Source: B16-G9 sp964400655
Lineage (GTDB): Bacteria > Bacteroidota > Bacteroidia > Bacteroidales > F082
Assembly: GCA_964400655.1 (NCBI GenBank)
Contig: CAYNVN010000182.1
Span: 1-9,629, forward strand
Reading direction: 5' to 3'
DNA length: 9,629 nt
Shown here: one piece after another, positions 1 to 5,970 of the stretch
Layout of the letters: each line of letters starts with the position of its first letter
How positions within the stretch are numbered: position 1 is the first letter of the stretch
Notes under the pieces: model-generated
What the model was told of the DNA's origin: nothing
The model's database searches: none
The model's input: the letters and a program-made list of their open reading frames with translations, nothing else
Made by a program: the position numbers and the translations under genes

Positions 1-4
1 AGAA

Positions 5-70
5 TGACGAAGAAAGAAAAGGTCGTTCCTCCCTCGAAATGACGAGTTTATAAATGAACGCCGTAGTTTT
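5..70. repeat. Outer inverted repeat, left arm (A)
   Basis: This 66-bp stretch is the reverse complement of 3155-3220 at about 58 of 66 positions by hand alignment. The best-conserved part is the 40 bp at 5-44, with 3 mismatches; it contains ggtcgttcctccctcgaaat. The module carries the motif TCGAAATGACG, which also appears in inverse orientation in the right-hand spacer. It may start before the window edge, because bases 1-9 already resemble another copy of the aatgacg motif. Confidence 0.85.
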
Positions 71-78
71 AACTTTAG

Positions 79-110
79 GCACTCCAAACTTTAGCGCACT
101 TTAGGCACTC
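79..110. repeat. Inner inverted repeat, left arm (B)
   Basis: This 32-bp stretch is the reverse complement of 3035-3066 at 30 of 32 positions. It lies inside arm A, so A and B are nested in the same order on both sides of the three-gene block. The 12-mer ctttaggcactc occurs twice here (73-84 and 99-110), giving a short direct repeat. A second short direct repeat, tgatttatgatt, follows at 111-122 and 132-143. Confidence 0.85.
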
Positions 111-147
111 TGATTTATGATTGCAAATTTTTGATTTATGATTTTGA

Positions 148-243
148 GGAGTTGAGAAGTTGAGAAGTTGGGAAGTTCAGAGGTTCAGAGGTTCAGAAGT
201 TGAGAAGTTGAGAAGTTCAGAGGTTCAGAAGTTGAGAAGTTAA
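148..243. repeat. 8-bp tandem repeat array upstream of mobA
   Basis: About twelve units of an 8-bp repeat lie end to end. The units are of two main kinds, gaagttga and gaggttca, with intermediates gaagttca, gaagttgg and gaagttaa. The array ends about 85 bp before the preferred mobA start. Because the unit is 8 bp and sits outside the coding region, a change in copy number would alter promoter spacing rather than reading frame. No open frame crosses it into the gene: a tga stop in the 254 frame lies at 233-235. The rest of 1-328 holds inverted-repeat arms and A/T-rich DNA, with no gene seen. Confidence 0.85.
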
Positions 244-314
244 GAGGGAGGAGATGCGGGGAATTTTTTATTTACATTTCTCCATATTTAAACTGTTTGT
301 TCGGGTGGATTCAA

Positions 315-322
315 TAAATTTG
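315..322 (+). promoter_or_regulatory. Possible -7 element for the mobA operon
   Basis: TAAATTTG matches the Bacteroidota -7 consensus TAnnTTTG exactly. A TTTG at 296-299 could be the -33 box, but the gap is only about 15 bp instead of the usual 19-21. If used, transcription would begin at or just before the ATG at 329, giving a nearly leaderless message. This is a weak call, because the motif is short and the DNA is A/T-rich. Confidence 0.25.
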
Positions 323-328
323 CTCCCG

Positions 329-943
329 ATGATAATAAAGGAGGAGTTAACGGGCATTATTCTTGCCGGAGGCAAAAGCAGCCGCATGGGAAAAGAGAAG
401 GGTCTTTGTGAGTTTAACGGCAGAACCCTTGTTTCGTATGCCATCGAAGCTTTGAAACCTCTTTGTGACAATCTTATTATCAGTGCCAATTATTTTCCCG
501 AAAAATATGCCCGCTTCAATATTCCCGTTATTGCTGATGAAATTAAAGATATTGGCCCGATGGGAGGTATCTATACCTGTTTAAAGCATTCTTCAACACA
601 GCACAATCTGGTATTGTCGTGCGATACGCCTTTTGTAGGAACCATTTTATTGCGTCATCTGCTGCAACAGGTACAGAACGAGCAAATTGTTGCACCTGCC
701 CATCACACCTTTTTAATTGAACCGTTAAGCACCTATTATGCCACCAACGTACTGGGAGACATAAAACAGGCAATCAACAGGGAAGAGTATAAACTCATCA
801 GCTTATTTAAAAAGGTCAGGTTTAAATCGGTTTTGACGGATCATCTGCTGCCTTTTAAAGCCGATTATCTGTTTTTAAATATCAACCGTCCCGAAGATTT
901 GGAAACCGCCGAAAAAATCGTATCGGATGAAAAAAAACGTTAA
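329..943 (+). CDS. mobA: Molybdenum cofactor guanylyltransferase (MobA family)
   Basis: MobA transfers GMP from GTP to Mo-molybdopterin, making the guanine dinucleotide form of the cofactor used by DMSO reductase-family enzymes in the cytoplasm. The 204-residue product fits the family's usual size of about 190-200. The N-terminal nucleotide-binding signature LAGGKSSRMGKEKG spans residues 12-25. GPMGGI at 76-81, the metal-binding Asp in SCDTPF (Asp99), EPLSTYY at 131-137 and the C-terminal NINRPEDL at 184-191 all follow the family pattern. I chose the ATG at 329 because family members begin only a few residues before the LAGG loop. An in-frame ATG at 254 would add 25 hydrophobic residues not expected in a cytosolic enzyme. 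The 3' end overlaps the next gene by 17 bp, which suggests co-transcription. A related NTP-transferase acting on a different nucleotide substrate is possible, as no other cofactor genes are visible. Confidence 0.87.
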   Translation: MIIKEELTGIILAGGKSSRMGKEKGLCEFNGRTLVSYAIEALKPLCDNLIISANYFPEKYARFNIPVIADEIKDIGPMGGIYTCLKHSSTQHNLVLSCDTPFVGTILLRHLLQQVQNEQIVAPAHHTFLIEPLSTYYATNVLGDIKQAINREEYKLISLFKKVRFKSVLTDHLLPFKADYLFLNINRPEDLETAEKIVSDEKKR

Positions 944-2111
944 TCCCCAAAATATTTGGTTAAAAGCCTCGGTTGTGGGCGGGTTGTGGGCTTCCATGGA
1001 AATTATTGTGGGAAGTTTTTTACATAACACACGATTGCCTTTTGCAGGTTCGGTTTTGGCATTTGCGGGTACGGTACTGCTTATCGGTTTTTATCAGTTG
1101 TGGCCGCAAAAAGGACTGATCATCCGGGCGGGATTTATTACTGCCATTATGAAATCGGTTTCACCGAGTGCCATTATTCTCGGCCCGATGACGGGAATTC
1201 TTACGGAAGCCGCTTTGATTGAGCTGATCCTGTTAATGGCGGGCAATTCTCTTTTATCGGTTTCTGTTGCCGGAATTTTAAGCCTTTCCAGTGCCCTGCT
1301 GCATAAAATAGTAAGCGTCATCATCCTTTACGGTTTTGACATCATCAAAGTATATGTAAATGTTATCAATTTTGCACTGAAGCAGTTTGGGATAAATGAG
1401 GCCGATCCTGTTAATATCCTTGTTGCGCTGTTGGCTGTATATACCGTTGCCGGAATTTTGGCCGGCATACTCGGCTATTTACTTGGAAAAAGATCGCTTG
1501 CTTTGCGGGCCGACATCCCCGCCGATGTATTTGAGAAAGGCATTAAAGAGAAAGAGTTTTTTGAAATTTCCGGCATATTGAAACCAAATGTTGCGCTGCT
1601 GTGGATTCATTTACTGGCCATTCCCACAGGATTGTTTTTGTTTAATTACAAAGGTATTTTAACAGGCTCTCTCTTCTCGGGAGTTTATATTTTATTATTC
1701 GGCTATCGTTACCGAAAAGCGATGAGGCGGTTGCGAAAACCGGTTTTTTGGTCGCAGTTGATAATCATCGTATTGTTGTCGGCACTGTTTTGGGAAACCG
1801 ACAGCACAAAAGGCATCAGCATAAGTTATGACGGATTTATTGTAGGGCTGGAGATGATCATAAGGGCGATGTTTGTGGTAATTGCCTTTTCGGCCTTAAG
1901 TGTGGAGTTGAAGAACGAAAGGGTTAAAGCGTTTTTATACAAAGCGGGCGTGGGCAGGTTTTATCAGTCGGTGGGTATGGCTTTTGGAGCATTACCGCAA
2001 ATGATAGCACTGCTTCCCACGGCAAAAGAGATTGTTAAAAAGCCGGTGGCTTCGTTGTTGAAGCCTATGATTTATGCCGACAGCTGGCTTGAAATCTTTA
2101 AGAAAAATTGA
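927..2111 (+). CDS. Polytopic membrane protein, possible ECF S/T-like fusion
   Basis: I do not recognise this 394-residue protein as a named family. It has roughly ten hydrophobic segments, about residues 12-32, 38-57, 66-88, 90-105, 108-137, 163-187, 222-240, 243-260, 272-290 and 300-325. A charged linker at about 188-218 splits it in two. The N-terminal half is rich in small residues and Gly/Pro turns (SPSAIILGPMTG at 79-90), as in substrate-binding S components of energy-coupling factor transporters. The C-terminal half has a basic loop (AMRRLRK, 265-271), then RAMFVVIAFSALSVEL (313-328) and an amphipathic tail, recalling the T component that couples to the ATPases. The ATG overlaps mobA by 17 bp, and the next gene starts 10 bp after its stop. 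A role in uptake of a cofactor precursor or metal is inference from position only. No ATPase gene is in view. The reading frame is secure; the family call is tentative. Confidence 0.6.
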   Translation: MKKNVNPQNIWLKASVVGGLWASMEIIVGSFLHNTRLPFAGSVLAFAGTVLLIGFYQLWPQKGLIIRAGFITAIMKSVSPSAIILGPMTGILTEAALIELILLMAGNSLLSVSVAGILSLSSALLHKIVSVIILYGFDIIKVYVNVINFALKQFGINEADPVNILVALLAVYTVAGILAGILGYLLGKRSLALRADIPADVFEKGIKEKEFFEISGILKPNVALLWIHLLAIPTGLFLFNYKGILTGSLFSGVYILLFGYRYRKAMRRLRKPVFWSQLIIIVLLSALFWETDSTKGISISYDGFIVGLEMIIRAMFVVIAFSALSVELKNERVKAFLYKAGVGRFYQSVGMAFGALPQMIALLPTAKEIVKKPVASLLKPMIYADSWLEIFKKN

Positions 2112-2121
2112 CAACCGGTTT

Positions 2122-3009
2122 ATGAAGCACATTTTTTTACTGTTGTTGGCAGCCATTATATGGGGAACTGCGTTTGTTGCGCAAAAAGCAGGAATGGAGT
2201 ATATGGGCCCGTTTGCTTTTAACGGAATAAGGTTTGCTCTGGGTGCTGTTTCGTTATTGCCGCTGCTGATGTTCCAAAAACATATTTTCGGCACAACCAC
2301 CAAAAACAGCGATATCGGTTTTACGGTTAAAGGAGGGATTTTGCTGGGAGTGGTTGTTTTTGTTGCTGCTGCTTTTCAACAGGTGGGTATTGTAAAAACA
2401 ACCGCCGGTAATGCAGGATTTATTACGAGTTTGTATATCATTATTGTTCCTTTTCTGGGATTTTTCTTAAAACATAAAATCAACCGTGAGGTGTGGATTG
2501 GGGCACTGCTTGCGGTAATCGGGCTTTGGCTGCTCTCCATCAACCGGCGATTTCAAATGGCTCCCGGTGACGGGCTGGTACTTATCAGCGCCCTTTTTTG
2601 GGCAATTCATATTATTATCATCGGCCATTATGCACCAAAAACCAACGTATTGCTTCTGTCGGTTGTTCAGTTTGCGGTTGGCTCCGTTTTAAACATGGCG
2701 GTGGCCTTTGTGTTTGAAGAGATTAGATGGGTTATGGTGACGGATGCGCTTTATCCGGTTTTATATGGCGGGATAATGTCAATTGGAGTGGCTTATACGT
2801 TACAGGTAACGGGGCAGCGCAATGTAGAGCCCTCCAAAGCAGCCATTGTTTTAAGTCTGGAATCGGTATTTGCCGTTTTGGGAGGCTGGCTGCTTTTAAG
2901 CGAAACCTTAACCTTTAGAAAAGGGTTAGGTGCAGCCATTATGCTGGCGGGATTAATTGTTTCGCAACTCACTTTTTTACCCGAAAGAAAGAAGCGGGAA
3001 GGCTTTTGA
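2122..3009 (+). CDS. EamA-domain DMT-superfamily transporter
   Basis: This is an inner-membrane permease of the drug/metabolite transporter superfamily, which exports or exchanges small metabolites; its substrate cannot be read from sequence. The 295 residues contain about ten hydrophobic helices in two tandem EamA repeats, roughly 4-135 and 147-286. Repeat 1 opens with LLAAIIWGTAFVAQKAG, a signature of the branch often annotated simply as DMT family transporter. Repeat 2 has the typical ending EPSKAAIVLSLESVFAVLGG followed by LSETLTFRKGLGAAIMLAGL. I chose the ATG at 2122, because an in-frame ATG at 2074 would overlap the upstream gene by 38 bp and add 16 polar residues before helix 1. It starts 10 bp after the upstream stop and is probably the last gene of this operon. 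The tail is short and basic (ERKKREGF). Confidence 0.9.
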   Translation: MKHIFLLLLAAIIWGTAFVAQKAGMEYMGPFAFNGIRFALGAVSLLPLLMFQKHIFGTTTKNSDIGFTVKGGILLGVVVFVAAAFQQVGIVKTTAGNAGFITSLYIIIVPFLGFFLKHKINREVWIGALLAVIGLWLLSINRRFQMAPGDGLVLISALFWAIHIIIIGHYAPKTNVLLLSVVQFAVGSVLNMAVAFVFEEIRWVMVTDALYPVLYGGIMSIGVAYTLQVTGQRNVEPSKAAIVLSLESVFAVLGGWLLLSETLTFRKGLGAAIMLAGLIVSQLTFLPERKKREGF

Positions 3010-3034
3010 AGTTGGGAGTGCGCCAAAGTACTTA

Positions 3035-3066
3035 GAGTGCCTAAAGTGCGCTAGAGTTTGGAGTAC
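3035..3066. repeat. Inner inverted repeat, right arm (B')
   Basis: Reverse complement of 79-110 with two mismatches. It begins 26 bp after the EamA gene stop. A similar degenerate motif, gagtgcgcc plus aaagta, lies just upstream at 3016-3030, so the module may be partly duplicated here as it is on the left. Confidence 0.85.
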
Positions 3067-3104
3067 TTGGAGTAAATTCCAAAACACAAGCACCAAATCT
3101 CAAA

Positions 3105-3125
3105 CCTGCCCGTCCGGCAGGCGGG
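3105..3125. repeat. REP-like hairpin, copy 1
   Basis: A 21-bp G/C-rich unit with a six-base stem, CCTGCC (3105-3110) pairing with GGCAGG (3116-3121), around a five-base loop, followed by CGGG. It is the same as 3242-3262 except for two adjacent bases. It lies about 95 bp after the EamA stop. It could act as a stem-loop in the transcript, but it has no following T-run, so I do not call it a terminator. Confidence 0.75.
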
Positions 3126-3154
3126 TAAATTCCAATTTCAAAATAAATAATACC

Positions 3155-3220
3155 AAAACTACGTCGTTCATTTATTAGTCCGTCATTTCGAGGGAGGAAC
3201 GACCTTTCTTTTCTCCGTCA
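3155..3220. repeat. Outer inverted repeat, right arm (A')
   Basis: Reverse complement of 5-70 at about 58 of 66 positions. It contains cgtcatttcga at 3181-3191, repeated directly at 3216-3226, so the arm runs into a second repeat module. Together with B' it mirrors the left-hand order, enclosing the mobA, membrane-protein and EamA genes. Confidence 0.85.
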
Positions 3221-3241
3221 TTTCGACGACGAAGGAGGAGA

Positions 3242-3262
3242 CCTGCCCTGCCGGCAGGCGGG
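3242..3262. repeat. REP-like hairpin, copy 2
   Basis: Second copy of the 21-bp unit at 3105-3125, differing at two adjacent central bases. Here the core CCTGCCGGCAGG (3247-3258) is a perfect 12-bp palindrome. It is nested inside the 159-bp composite element. A degenerate relative (gccagaacattcgggcaggc) occurs at about 3601-3620. Confidence 0.75.
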
Positions 3263-3337
3263 AATCCCCCGCTTTGAACGACCGAATTTCCTTTTGCATA
3301 AGGGGCAGGATAATACCCGGGAGATTCCTCGTCGCTC

Positions 3338-3353
3338 CCCGAAAGCTTTCGGG
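3338..3353. repeat. Perfect 16-bp palindrome
   Basis: CCCGAAAGCTTTCGGG reads the same on both strands. A second near-palindrome of similar design (cccgata, two bases, tatcggg) lies at 3452-3467. Both have a CCCGAnA...TnTCGGG shape and look like two members of one short palindromic family seeded in this spacer. Confidence 0.8.
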
Positions 3354-3374
3354 TTCGCTTCCCTCGGAATGACG

Positions 3375-3649
3375 CAGGGGCTTGCGGCAGGGGCAAACAA
3401 GCAACGAGCATCAAGCAACAAGCTAAACCTTCTCAACCTTTCCGGACTCCCCCCGATAACTATCGGGACGCAAGCTTTCATCCGACCGAAAAGGTTTGCT
3501 CTGCGCCTTTGCGCCTTTGTGGTAGCTCAAACTTTCAAACTTTAAACCTCCAAACCTTGAACTTACCAGCAACAAGCACCAAGCAACCCCGCCTATTCTT
3601 GCCAGAACATTCGGGCAGGCAGCTCTAAGCTTCTCACCCCAAAACTTCC
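3375..3649. other. Gene-free, low-complexity part of convergent spacer
   Basis: No gene is supported here. It holds degenerate repeats of the agcaacaagcaccaagcaac type (about 3406-3424 and 3568-3587), the near-palindrome at 3452-3467, and ctctgcgcctttgcgccttt (3499-3518), in which gcgccttt occurs twice in tandem. A run of caaactttcaaacttt-like sequence follows at about 3528-3560. The short open frames that cross the spacer are made of these repeats and show no protein-like composition. No clear intrinsic terminator with a T-run is visible for either converging gene. Confidence 0.6.
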
Positions 3650-5968
3650 CTACCGCTTAATTATCTTTTTTACAAACGATCCGGTCTCTTGCCGGATTTT
3701 CAAAAAATATATTCCTTCGGGCAATTCCGAAATATTCAGCACCATCTTGTTTTCCCTTATATTAACCCGACTCATAATCACCTTGCCCGACACATCCGAA
3801 ATCTCATAACCATCTATAACTTCTTTGCTGTTGATTGTAATTATATTTTCTGCCGGATTAGGAAAGATTCTAACCGTCTGCATCATATTTTCATCAACTC
3901 CCACACTTGTATCGCAACTCAAAACGGCATGCCAGCCCGGCCGTGTTGTCATCCCGTCGGAGTGAAACTTAAAGGTGAGTGCGCCTTCGTCGTTGGTAGC
4001 AGTTATTTTACCCGGACTATCCGTACCGCAATAAATTCCCAGCGGCATACTGCTTGTAGAACTGCCATTGTATATTTTTAAGTAATCCCAATCGCAAACC
4101 GCATTATATTCAACGTCGAAACCAACAAAATCAGCCACCAACATAGCTCCGGCAGTGGCGGGAAGAAAGGTCATAACAAAATCTTCATTATCGCTGTAAT
4201 TGGCATAAGCCCCTCCCGAATCGAAAAAATTACCATTGCAAACGGTAAAAGTACCGTTCTGCATAATAAATTCTTCGGAAACCGTAATGTATCCCTGTTT
4301 GGTCAGCTCGCTTTGTACGCCACTTGAATCTGTCACCGTCAATGAAACGTCAAATTGCCCCAGCTCATTGTAAACGATACCCTGAGGATTTTGTTCGGTG
4401 GATGTTGCGGGATCGCCACCCTGAAAGCTCCATTGCCACGACACAATGCTGTCTCCATACGAAATATCAAAAAAATCAACCGGATTTCCTGCACTGATCA
4501 TGGTATCGGAAGCATAAAATCCTGCCCACACCACCCCTTTAGGTTGCAGTTGAACATCCTGAACGGTTGCCTGCCCGTCGCTAACCGTTACCGGTATGGT
4601 TTGCGGAATAAACCCATATGCCGAACAGGTAATATCATACGTACCTGCTTTCAGCATCCGGTGATAATTTCCGGCCGGCAAAGCCGAATATACTTCCGAG
4701 TTATCCATGTCATGACCGGTAATATAAACTTTAGCCTCAATAGGGTTTCCGTTTTTTGCATTGGTAACAACACCCCTTACCCCGAAAGTTGATTCCTCCA
4801 TATAATTAAGGAACGAACGATAATCATAATCCCAAAAATCGGGAAGCTGTGAAGCAGGCGGTGTCTTTTCGTCCGATAATTCCAACGTTACCTCGCGGCA
4901 ATACCTGAAATAGTTCATATAATCCTGTCTGCCACCTGTGATGGTGTACCAGGCATATCCGTTGGTAACTCCGTTATTAAGTGCCGTAAAATATCCCGGT
5001 GCGGCATACTGGTGTATGGTATCGGCAAACTCCCTCGAAACAAAATACCACCAGTCGTTATCGGCGGTCAGCCTCGACCATGTATCCCACGGGTAGTTAG
5101 CCACCTCGCTACCACCATGCAAATTGGCCGACATAACAAAATGGTGTGCTTCGGCAAAATCCATAAAGGCTTTGGTTTCGGGTTGATAAGGGTTCCCGTC
5201 GGGATGAGGTCCTGCATCAGGATCAGGATAATTTCTGTTTAAATCAACTCCGTTGGCATTGGCACGGGTGGCTCCGTAAACCGTATTGTTTCCGCCATGA
5301 TAAGTTCCGTCGGGATTGGCCAGCGGATTGATCCAAATATCAATATTATCCACCAGGTTGGTAATCCGGGTATTGGTACCGTAATTTGATAACAGATAAT
5401 CGATATAACGTAACATCAACACATATCCTGTAACTTCATCACCGTGCATGGTGGAGGTGTACATAAACTCAGGTTCGTTTTGTGCGGTTGTTAAATCATT
5501 ATTAATATGAATAAACAATATTTCTCTTCCACTGCTTAGGGTATCGATGCTGACAAGTTCGCACAAACCGGGATAATCGGACACGAAATCCTGCATCATG
5601 CTTACATATTGCTCATAGGTTGGATAAAAATCCCAATCATCAATATCTTTAAGAGATTTATCATTTAGCATTTTGGGTTCACGCAACATGGACGGAGGTG
5701 TTAATACCCTATATTTTAAACCGGTTTTTACAAACCTGTCAAACTGCTTTTTGTTGGCATACGCCAACATTCCGTCATCGGTAATTTTGTCGATATAAAC
5801 CAACTTGTCAACTTCAGCGAAAATTTCAGACGAACGGTTTGACAATATTTTTAAAAACACTTCACCGTGACTGTCAAGACAATCCTTTGCTTTATCAAAT
5901 TCACTGTTTTGAGCAAAACCGATTACCGATAAAAAAAGAATTAAAAAGAGGAAAACATAATGTTTCAT
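3650..5968 (-). CDS. Secreted M14 zinc carboxypeptidase with PKD, CUB and T9SS sorting domain
   Basis: A 772-residue exported metallopeptidase. Residues 1-19 form a signal peptide ending at FAQ. The M14 domain spans about 115-395: zinc ligands His175 and Glu178 in MHGDEVTG and His284 in NLHGG; substrate-binding Arg235 and Asn244-Arg245 (GVDLNRN); Tyr350; and catalytic Glu363 in TLELSD. All key residues are intact. Next come a carboxypeptidase regulatory-like beta domain (about 396-477), a PKD domain (about 480-563, WQWSFQGG), a CUB-like domain (about 570-686, with DYLKIYNG) and a type A sorting domain (about 698-772, RIFPNPAENIITI, ending FVKKIIKR). That tail sends proteins across the outer membrane by T9SS for surface attachment or release. 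The ATG lies 2 bp after dapA, so the two are probably co-transcribed. Natural substrates are unknown; the accessory domains suggest binding to protein or glycan. Confidence 0.93.
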   Translation of the reverse strand: MKHYVFLFLILFLSVIGFAQNSEFDKAKDCLDSHGEVFLKILSNRSSEIFAEVDKLVYIDKITDDGMLAYANKKQFDRFVKTGLKYRVLTPPSMLREPKMLNDKSLKDIDDWDFYPTYEQYVSMMQDFVSDYPGLCELVSIDTLSSGREILFIHINNDLTTAQNEPEFMYTSTMHGDEVTGYVLMLRYIDYLLSNYGTNTRITNLVDNIDIWINPLANPDGTYHGGNNTVYGATRANANGVDLNRNYPDPDAGPHPDGNPYQPETKAFMDFAEAHHFVMSANLHGGSEVANYPWDTWSRLTADNDWWYFVSREFADTIHQYAAPGYFTALNNGVTNGYAWYTITGGRQDYMNYFRYCREVTLELSDEKTPPASQLPDFWDYDYRSFLNYMEESTFGVRGVVTNAKNGNPIEAKVYITGHDMDNSEVYSALPAGNYHRMLKAGTYDITCSAYGFIPQTIPVTVSDGQATVQDVQLQPKGVVWAGFYASDTMISAGNPVDFFDISYGDSIVSWQWSFQGGDPATSTEQNPQGIVYNELGQFDVSLTVTDSSGVQSELTKQGYITVSEEFIMQNGTFTVCNGNFFDSGGAYANYSDNEDFVMTFLPATAGAMLVADFVGFDVEYNAVCDWDYLKIYNGSSTSSMPLGIYCGTDSPGKITATNDEGALTFKFHSDGMTTRPGWHAVLSCDTSVGVDENMMQTVRIFPNPAENIITINSKEVIDGYEISDVSGKVIMSRVNIRENKMVLNISELPEGIYFLKIRQETGSFVKKIIKR

Positions 5969-5970
5969 AA

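Larger units (their letters stand above)
3216..3374. repeat. 159-bp composite element with inverted ends
   Basis: The left end cgtcatttcga (3216-3226) and right end tcggaatgacg (3364-3374) are inverted repeats with one mismatch. A second layer lies inside: cgacgaaggaggaga near the left end and gattcctcgtcg near the right end are partly complementary. The interior carries a REP-like hairpin (3242-3262) and a perfect 16-bp palindrome (3338-3353). It has no convincing coding region. The layout resembles a small non-autonomous or hairpin-forming repeat; modules containing GTCATTTCGA are dispersed in many Bacteroidota genomes. Confidence 0.6.

Noticed and set aside
148..243. CRISPR array
   Set aside because: The repeat unit is only 8 bp and contiguous with no spacers, so it is a simple tandem repeat.
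254..328. Earlier in-frame ATG for mobA at 254, preceded by gggaggag
   Set aside because: The purine run is only one base from the ATG, too close for a normal Shine-Dalgarno, and this phylum rarely depends on one. The extra 25 residues are hydrophobic and not found before the LAGG loop in MobA.
2074..2121. Upstream ATG for the EamA gene at 2074
   Set aside because: It would overlap the previous gene by 38 bp and add 16 polar residues before the first helix; the ATG at 2122 gives the normal family start.
3105..3125. Intrinsic terminator after the EamA gene
   Set aside because: The hairpin is present but is followed by taaattcc, not a T-run, and an equivalent unit recurs at 3242, so it fits a REP-like repeat better.
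1..3374. Intact transposon or genomic island carrying the mobA block
   Set aside because: No transposase, integrase or target duplication is visible, and the inverted repeats may simply be dispersed intergenic repeats; kept only as a finding to test.
3175..3545. Several overlapping short reading frames of 73-87 codons on both strands
   Set aside because: They are open only because they cross G/C-rich repeat modules; the translations lack protein-like composition, start signals and conserved motifs.
3689..5242. Plus-strand open frames of 76-145 codons inside the carboxypeptidase gene
   Set aside because: They are antisense shadows of a gene whose minus-strand frame shows full domain structure.
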